From NCBI GenBank assembly GCA_027080315.1, contig JALWSI010000158.1:1308-14083 (forward strand): a stretch of DNA of 12,776 bases. Direction: 5' to 3'. This DNA comes from a bacterium (GTDB lineage: Bacteria > Thermosulfidibacterota > Thermosulfidibacteria > Thermosulfidibacterales > JALWSI01). Positions within the stretch are counted from its first letter, which is position 1. Each line of letters opens with the position of its first letter. Made by a program: the position numbers and the translations under genes. The notes under the pieces were generated by a model. That model saw nothing but the letters and a program-made list of their open reading frames with translations, had not been told where the DNA came from and made no database searches. Below are positions 7,160 to 12,776 of the stretch, in pieces.

Positions 7160-7773
7160 CTCTTCTCCTCCGTCATTGCCACAATGCTCTCTCCAGACTT
7201 AACATTCTCTCCCTTCTTCACCACAAAACGGGCAAAATCCCTTGGCATATCAAGCTCTACCCGGGAACCAAAGAGGATCATGCCAATCCGCTCTCCTCGG
7301 CTCATCCTGTCTCCCACAGATGCCCAGCATTGAATGCGCCGTGCTATCATACCAGCTATCAGGGAGACCTGAAACTGCTCTCCAGTTGAGCTCTTAAAGG
7401 TTATGATTACCCTGTTGTTTTTTGAGGCCTCAGGGAGATTTGCCGACTTGAATCCCCCCTTCTCTCGCCTTATCTCAACCACCTCTCCATCCATGGGGGC
7501 CCTGTTCACGTGGCAGTTGAATAGTGACATGAAGATGGCAAGGTGCGTGCCATCTTCATCTTCTTTTACAACCACAACCTTACCATCTGCAGGTGAGACT
7601 ATTGCCTCTGGTATGGGAGGAACCTCCCTTTCAGGATCCCTGAAGAATAGCACGAAGAAGAGGGCGAGAACCACAAAGAGGGTGGAGAGAAAGTACCATC
7701 CCGCCATCCCTGTAACAAAACAGGCGCCTATGGCAGAAAAGATAAATGGCCTGCCCTCTTTTCGCGTCTTCAT
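7156..7773 (-). CDS. psd: Phosphatidylserine decarboxylase, short archaeal-type form
   Basis: A 205-residue proenzyme that decarboxylates phosphatidylserine to phosphatidylethanolamine at the inner membrane. A hydrophobic hairpin at about 9-44 would anchor it. Conserved stretches are FFRDPERE (43-50), VSPADGKV (59-66), IFMSLFNCHVNRAPMDG (80-96) and the self-cleavage site FGSRVELDMP. Cleavage between Gly169 and Ser170 should give the alpha chain with its N-terminal pyruvoyl group. The short Psd class has GS in this position in place of the LGST of the long E. coli-type enzyme. Length agrees with the short class (about 200-220). It begins 11 bases after ilvC with ATG at 7773 but without a recognisable SD, so it may depend on reinitiation after ilvC. 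Its stop overlaps the pssA start. Together PssA and Psd complete the PE pathway. Confidence 0.95.
   Translation of the reverse strand: MKTRKEGRPFIFSAIGACFVTGMAGWYFLSTLFVVLALFFVLFFRDPEREVPPIPEAIVSPADGKVVVVKEDEDGTHLAIFMSLFNCHVNRAPMDGEVVEIRREKGGFKSANLPEASKNNRVIITFKSSTGEQFQVSLIAGMIARRIQCWASVGDRMSRGERIGMILFGSRVELDMPRDFARFVVKKGENVKSGESIVAMTEEKS
7165..7171 (-). promoter_or_regulatory. Shine-Dalgarno site supporting the TTG start of pssA
   Basis: GGAGGAG on the minus strand (7171-7165), inside the end of psd, is five bases before TTG (7159-7157). It decides the unusual start codon, since no ATG near the conserved N-terminus is available. Confidence 0.75.
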
Positions 7774-7784
7774 TAACTAAGGTC

Positions 7785-8792
<1,008 letters not shown>

Positions 8793-8793
<1 letters not shown>

Positions 8794-9341
8794 CAATGAT
8801 GGGGGGTTTGAGTGAGTTTAAGGCTCTTGGGGCCTCTAACTACGGCCACCTTACCTGTCCTCACTATCTCCCTTATTCCGCAGGGCTTAAGAAGCTCTAT
8901 GAAGGCTTCTATCTTTCCTTCGTCTCCTGTGATCTCTATAACGAAGGTTTCAGAGCTCACATCAACTATCTTGCCTCTGAATATGTCTGATATCCGCATA
9001 ACCTCTGCCCTGCTGTCTCCCTTGGCATTCACCTTAACCAGTACCATCTCTCTGTCAACGAACTTGTCCCCTGAGGCAGTGAGATCAACCACCTTTATCA
9101 CGTCTATCAGCCTTCTGAGTTGCTTTATGATCTGCTCAATGATCTGGGGATGGCCAGATGTCACTATGGTGATTCGTGAGACTGAGGGATCAAGGGTTTC
9201 GCCTACAGAGAGGCTGTGAATGTTGTAGTTCTTGGCGCTGAAAAGGCTTGCAATTCTTGCCAACACACCTGGCCGGTTCTCCACCAAGAGGGCTATGGTG
9301 TGTTTTCTTATCTCGCTCTCGTAACCGTTAGCATTCTTCAC
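8793..9341 (-). CDS. ilvN: Acetolactate synthase small (regulatory) subunit
   Basis: The regulatory partner of IlvB, 182 residues, which raises activity and confers feedback inhibition by branched-chain amino acids. The N-terminal ACT domain (about 14-90) reads [20 protein letters not shown] followed by [14 protein letters not shown], the effector-binding face seen in the family. The C-terminal half contains [33 protein letters not shown] and the [27 protein letters not shown] segment that contacts the catalytic subunit. It has a tail of about ten residues after the usual end. The start is GTG at 9341, with a perfect AGGAGG (9354-9349) 7 bases upstream in the 20-base gap after ilvB. Symbols ilvN and ilvH are both used for this family. 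Confidence 0.96.
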
Positions 9342-9348
9342 AACAGTA

Positions 9349-9354
9349 CCTCCT
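9349..9354 (-). promoter_or_regulatory. Shine-Dalgarno site of ilvN, supporting its GTG start
   Basis: AGGAGG on the minus strand (9354-9349) lies seven bases before GTG (9341-9339), within the short gap after the ilvB stop (TAA, 9364-9362). Confidence 0.8.
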
Positions 9355-9361
9355 GCTCCGC

Positions 9362-11131
9362 TTAGGTGGGGAAGTTCAAAGGCAATAGGTGTTTCAAGGT
9401 CTTGCCATTTCTCTCTCCCGATGGAGCATCAAGGATCATGTCACTAACAGAAGCCCCGGCAGGCACCATGGGGAATACGTTTTCTTCCCTGTCAACCACC
9501 ACGTCCAGAATAAAAGGTCCAGGGGTCTCAATCATCTCTCTTAGTGCATCTTCAACCTCATCAGGCTTATTTATCCTTTTGGCCTTTATCCCGTAAGCAT
9601 CGGCAAGTTTGACAAAGTCCGGTTGAATACTCATATCGGTCTCTGCATGGTTTCTGTCAAAGAATAGGGTCTGCCACTGGCGCACCATACCGAGATACTG
9701 ATTGTTAAGTATAAGGATCTTAACAGGTATCTTCTCTTGAATAACCGTGCCCAGTTCTTGAATGTTCATCTGGATACTGCCATCACCGGCAATATCAATC
9801 ACCACCTTGTCTGGGTTGGCTATCTGGGCCCCTATGGCAGCGGGAAAACCAAATCCCATGGTGCCGAGCCCTCCCGAGGTGATGAATCGGCGAGGATGTA
9901 GGTGATGGTAGAAGAGGGCGGCCCACATCTGGTTCTGACCCACCTCAGTGGTGATTATGGCGTCTCCCTTTGTGATCTCGTAGAGTTTCTCAATCACAAA
10001 TTGTGGTTTTATCACCTTCTCGTCGTAGGCGTACTGCAAAGGATGTTCCTGAGCCCACTCTTTTATGGATTCAAGCCAGGCCCGGTGTTGTTCCTTCCAG
10101 TCAAGCTCTTTCCCCTTTAAGGCGGTAACCAGTTGTTTTAAAACCTCTTTGGCCTCCCCAACAACGGGAATGTCTACCACCACGTTCTTGCTTATGGAGG
10201 AGGGGTCTATGTCTATGTGGATGATCTCTGCATTGGGTGCAAACTCTGAGACCTTTCCAGTCACCCTGTCGTCAAACCTTGCTCCCACTGCCACTAAGAG
10301 ATCGCAGTTGGTTATAGCTGTGTTGGCTACGTAGGTTCCGTGCATGCCCAACATTCCGAGAAAGAGGGGACTGTCTCCTGGAAAGGCACCAAGACCCATG
10401 AGGGTTAAAGTTACAGGGGTGAAGGTCATTTCAGCCAATTCTCTAAGCTCTTGGTAGGCATTTGAGGCTACAACCCCGCCTCCTGCATAGATAAGGGGCT
10501 TCTTTGCTTTGGTAAAGGCCTCCGCTGCCCTCTCTATCTGGTGTGGATGTCCCTTGGTGCTTACAGAGTAACCCCTGATCCTCACACGCTCAGGGTAATC
10601 AAATTCGGCTTCTCCAACAATGACGTCCTTGGGCATATCAACCAGTACTGGCCCCGGTCTCCCTGTGGTGGCGATGTAGAAGGCTTCTCTTATCACCCTT
10701 GCAAGGTCGGCAGTTTCTCTCACCAAATAGTTATGCTTGGTGCAAGACCTGGTTATTCCTACTATATCTGCCTCTTGAAAGGCGTCGTTTCCTATCAGGG
10801 TGGTTGGAACCTGACCGGTGAAGACCACCACAGGCACAGAGTCTAAGTATGCATCGGTTATGCCTGTCACGGTGTTTGTGGCACCGGGGCCCGAAGTGAC
10901 CAGCACCACCCCTGGCTTCCCACTGGATCTTGCATAGCCTTCAGCGGCGTGAACAGCGGCCTGTTCGTGGCGTGTTAGCACATGTCTGATCTTAGGGTAG
11001 TAATCTTTCAGGGAATCGTAGAGGTTGATCACAGCTCCTCCAGGGTAGCCAAACACAACCTCTACCCCTTCTTTCAATAGAGATTCCCAAAATATCTGGT
11101 AGCCCTTTAAAACTCTTTTCTCTGTTTCCAT
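9362..11131 (-). CDS. ilvB: Acetolactate synthase large (catalytic) subunit
   Basis: A ThDP-dependent enzyme, 589 residues, that condenses two pyruvates to acetolactate, or pyruvate and 2-ketobutyrate to acetohydroxybutyrate. The N-terminal Pyr domain shows [13 protein letters not shown] (27-39) and catalytic Glu56 in [16 protein letters not shown]. The middle domain has [12 protein letters not shown] (282-293) and IHIDIDP, typical of the FAD-binding family members. The C-terminal PP domain carries the ThDP motif GDGS (449-452) ending at [12 protein letters not shown] (476-487), and the herbicide-region Trp is present in RQWQ. Length and order are standard. ATG at 11131 lies 25 bases after ilvD. 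The only SD candidate is GGGGGG four bases before the start, which would pair with the anti-SD using a G-U pair. ilvN follows directly. Confidence 0.97.
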   Translation of the reverse strand: METEKRVLKGYQIFWESLLKEGVEVVFGYPGGAVINLYDSLKDYYPKIRHVLTRHEQAAVHAAEGYARSSGKPGVVLVTSGPGATNTVTGITDAYLDSVPVVVFTGQVPTTLIGNDAFQEADIVGITRSCTKHNYLVRETADLARVIREAFYIATTGRPGPVLVDMPKDVIVGEAEFDYPERVRIRGYSVSTKGHPHQIERAAEAFTKAKKPLIYAGGGVVASNAYQELRELAEMTFTPVTLTLMGLGAFPGDSPLFLGMLGMHGTYVANTAITNCDLLVAVGARFDDRVTGKVSEFAPNAEIIHIDIDPSSISKNVVVDIPVVGEAKEVLKQLVTALKGKELDWKEQHRAWLESIKEWAQEHPLQYAYDEKVIKPQFVIEKLYEITKGDAIITTEVGQNQMWAALFYHHLHPRRFITSGGLGTMGFGFPAAIGAQIANPDKVVIDIAGDGSIQMNIQELGTVIQEKIPVKILILNNQYLGMVRQWQTLFFDRNHAETDMSIQPDFVKLADAYGIKAKRINKPDEVEDALREMIETPGPFILDVVVDREENVFPMVPAGASVSDMILDAPSGERNGKTLKHLLPLNFPT

Positions 11132-11156
11132 TTAACCCCCCGGCTAAATTTATATG

Positions 11157-12776
11157 CTATATGCCTTTAAACACCGCTCCTTCGTCTGCGGAAGAGACCA
11201 TCTTTGCGTATCTTCCCAGATACCCTTCAGTGATCTTTGGAGGCGGAGGTGTCCATTCATCTCTCCTTTTGGCGAGCTCTTCATCTGAGATCTTTACGTC
11301 TATTCTTCTGGCGGGAATATCAATCACCACCGTATCGCCATCTTTCAGAAGCCCTATAGGGCCACCCTCCATTGCCTCGGGAGAGACGTGTCCCACGCAG
11401 GGGCCCTTGGTTCCACCAGAGAATCTGCCGTCGGTGATGAGTCCCACGGTGTTGGAGAGACCCATGCCAACAATTGCAGAGGTGGGAGAGAGCATCTCCC
11501 GCATTCCTGGTCCTCCCTTGGGTCCCTCGTATCGGATTATCACCATGTCTCCGGCCTTTATCTTGCCAGAGGTTATGGCTTCCATTGCTGCCTCTTCAGA
11601 ATCAAACACCCTGGCGGTGCCTTCTAACACCATTGCTTGAGGATCAACTGCGGTCTGTTTCACAACAGAGCCGTTGGGGGCAAGGTTGCCTTTCAAAACG
11701 GCGATGCCGCCCTCTGGATGGTAGGGGTTATCAACGGGCCTTATGATGTCATCATCGCGAACCTGGGCTTTCTGGGCGATCTCTATTGTGGTCATGCCGC
11801 TTACGGTGGGAAGATTCTCTACTTTCTCTCCTAAGCGTTTGAATACAGCGGGTATTCCCCCTGCGGCATCAAGGTCCTCCATCATGTAGTCTCCGCCGGG
11901 ACGCAGGCTACAGAGGTGTGGAGTCTCTCTACTTATTCTGTCAAAGGCCTCAAGCTCAAGATCCACCCCTGCCTCTCTTGCAATGGCGAGGAGATGCAGC
12001 ACGGTGTTTGTGGATCCACCAAGGGCCATATCAACCTTTATTGCGTTGTAGAAGGCCTCTTTCACCATGATGTCCCTTGCACGAACCCCTTTCCTCACCA
12101 GCTCCATAAGGGCTATTCCGCTATCAAAGGCTATTCTTTTCTTTCTGGCTAAGACCGCAGGGGCGGTGCCACATCCAGGAAGTGATAGACCCAGAGCCTC
12201 TGTTAAACAGGCCATGGTGTTGGCGGTATACAGACCCTGACAGGATCCGGCTCCTGGACATGCCTCTATTTCAAGCTCGTGAAGCTCGTTTTCTGAGATC
12301 ATGCCAGCTTTGCAGCGACCCACGGCCTCAAAGGTGTCACGAACCAGAGAGAGTCTCTTGTTTGCAAGACGGCCAGAGAGCATGGGACCGGCTGTTACCA
12401 CAACAGTGGGCAGGTTAAGCCTGCCTGCTGCCATAAGCATGCCGGGGGTTATCTTGTCGCAGTTTGTTAGCATCACCAGTCCATCAAGCTGATGAGCCTC
12501 AACCACGCTCTCAATCATATCAGCAATGAGCTCACGGGAGGGTAGAGAGTACTTCATGCCTTTGTGTCCCATGGCCACGCCATCGCAGATTCCAGGGACG
12601 GAGAAGAAGAAGGCATAACCTCCCCCTGTGTGAACGCCTTTCTCAATCCACCTCTCAAGGTCGCGCATCCCAACGTGGCCTGGAATGAGATCGGTGAAAC
12701 TGCTAACCACCCCGATAAAGGGCATGTCCCACCCTTTCTTTGGAACCCCAGTGGCATACAATAGAGCCCTGTGAGG
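11157..12776 (-). CDS. ilvD: Dihydroxy-acid dehydratase, N-terminus cut by the window edge
   Basis: This iron-sulfur enzyme dehydrates dihydroxy-isovalerate and dihydroxy-methylvalerate to 2-keto acids, the third common branched-chain step. 539 residues are visible. The frame continues to the right edge with PHRALL before [10 protein letters not shown], so the TTG at 12761 is an internal Leu and the true start lies outside. About 10-20 residues are missing compared with the usual 550-560. Cluster ligand motifs are all present: [24 protein letters not shown] and [15 protein letters not shown]. Further marks are [28 protein letters not shown] and [20 protein letters not shown] near the C-terminus. 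It ends with TAG at 11159-11157. It is the first gene of the minus-strand run in the window. Any promoter or leader control of the operon lies beyond the edge. Confidence 0.97.
   Translation of the reverse strand, partial: PHRALLYATGVPKKGWDMPFIGVVSSFTDLIPGHVGMRDLERWIEKGVHTGGGYAFFFSVPGICDGVAMGHKGMKYSLPSRELIADMIESVVEAHQLDGLVMLTNCDKITPGMLMAAGRLNLPTVVVTAGPMLSGRLANKRLSLVRDTFEAVGRCKAGMISENELHELEIEACPGAGSCQGLYTANTMACLTEALGLSLPGCGTAPAVLARKKRIAFDSGIALMELVRKGVRARDIMVKEAFYNAIKVDMALGGSTNTVLHLLAIAREAGVDLELEAFDRISRETPHLCSLRPGGDYMMEDLDAAGGIPAVFKRLGEKVENLPTVSGMTTIEIAQKAQVRDDDIIRPVDNPYHPEGGIAVLKGNLAPNGSVVKQTAVDPQAMVLEGTARVFDSEEAAMEAITSGKIKAGDMVIIRYEGPKGGPGMREMLSPTSAIVGMGLSNTVGLITDGRFSGGTKGPCVGHVSPEAMEGGPIGLLKDGDTVVIDIPARRIDVKISDEELAKRRDEWTPPPPKITEGYLGRYAKMVSSADEGAVFKGI

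Noticed and set aside
11132-11156. Separate promoter for ilvB in the gap after ilvD
   Set aside because: The gap is only 25 bases. It has A/T-rich TATAAAT-like bases, but too little room before the ATG for a transcript start with a leader and no matching -35 box that I can support.
11161-11640. 159-codon open frame on the plus strand inside ilvD
   Set aside because: Antisense shadow with a Ser/Pro-rich translation and no initiation signal; ilvD is intact over the same bases.

Overview
The window looks like ordinary chromosome from a Gram-negative bacterium. Evidence for this is a lipobox lipoprotein, a phosphatidylserine to phosphatidylethanolamine pathway and a membrane-anchored thioredoxin-like protein. 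The gene order ilvD-ilvB-ilvN-ilvC-psd-pssA on one strand is the arrangement I associate with Desulfobacterota (former Deltaproteobacteria) and related deep-branching lineages. Base composition is moderate, Arg codons are often AGA/AGG, and the proteins are rich in Lys and Glu, which would fit a thermophile. That last point, and any finer taxonomy, is inference only.

Layout: (1) 1-534, plus strand, the 3' end of pheT, followed by a strong intrinsic terminator (556-589). (2) 601-740, a clear promoter (671-699) and Shine-Dalgarno (SD) site driving (3) a 531-residue secreted lipoprotein with a PKD domain, two PPC-like beta domains and a C-terminal domain I do not recognise (741-2336). (4) 2337-2433, a convergent intergenic region with two perfect hairpins, one suited to stopping each strand. 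(5) 2434-12776, minus strand, a tightly packed run of ten genes read from right to left: ilvD (cut by the right edge), ilvB, ilvN, ilvC, psd, pssA, ychF, a serine palmitoyltransferase-type enzyme (spt), a BcerS/YghO-like double-GNAT acyltransferase, and a membrane-anchored thioredoxin-fold protein. Gaps are at most about 25 bases, and several junctions overlap by 1 to 17 bases (pssA/psd, ychF/pssA, acyltransferase/spt, thioredoxin-like/acyltransferase). One long transcript with translational coupling is likely.

How the genes may work together: IlvBN, IlvC and IlvD carry out the shared acetolactate to 2-keto-acid steps of valine, isoleucine and leucine synthesis. PssA and Psd make phosphatidylserine and then phosphatidylethanolamine, using L-serine. 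The SPT-like enzyme would also use L-serine, condensing it with an acyl thioester to a 3-keto long-chain base, and the neighbouring acyltransferase is the right family to N-acylate that base. The downstream half of the operon therefore reads as a serine-based membrane-lipid module, with a candidate two-gene ceramide/sphingolipid branch at 2999-5295. This branch is the most interesting part of the window. No reductase (CerR-like), dedicated acyl carrier protein or acyl-ACP synthetase is visible nearby, so the pathway is incomplete here. No tRNA, rRNA, mobile element, CRISPR array or riboswitch was seen.
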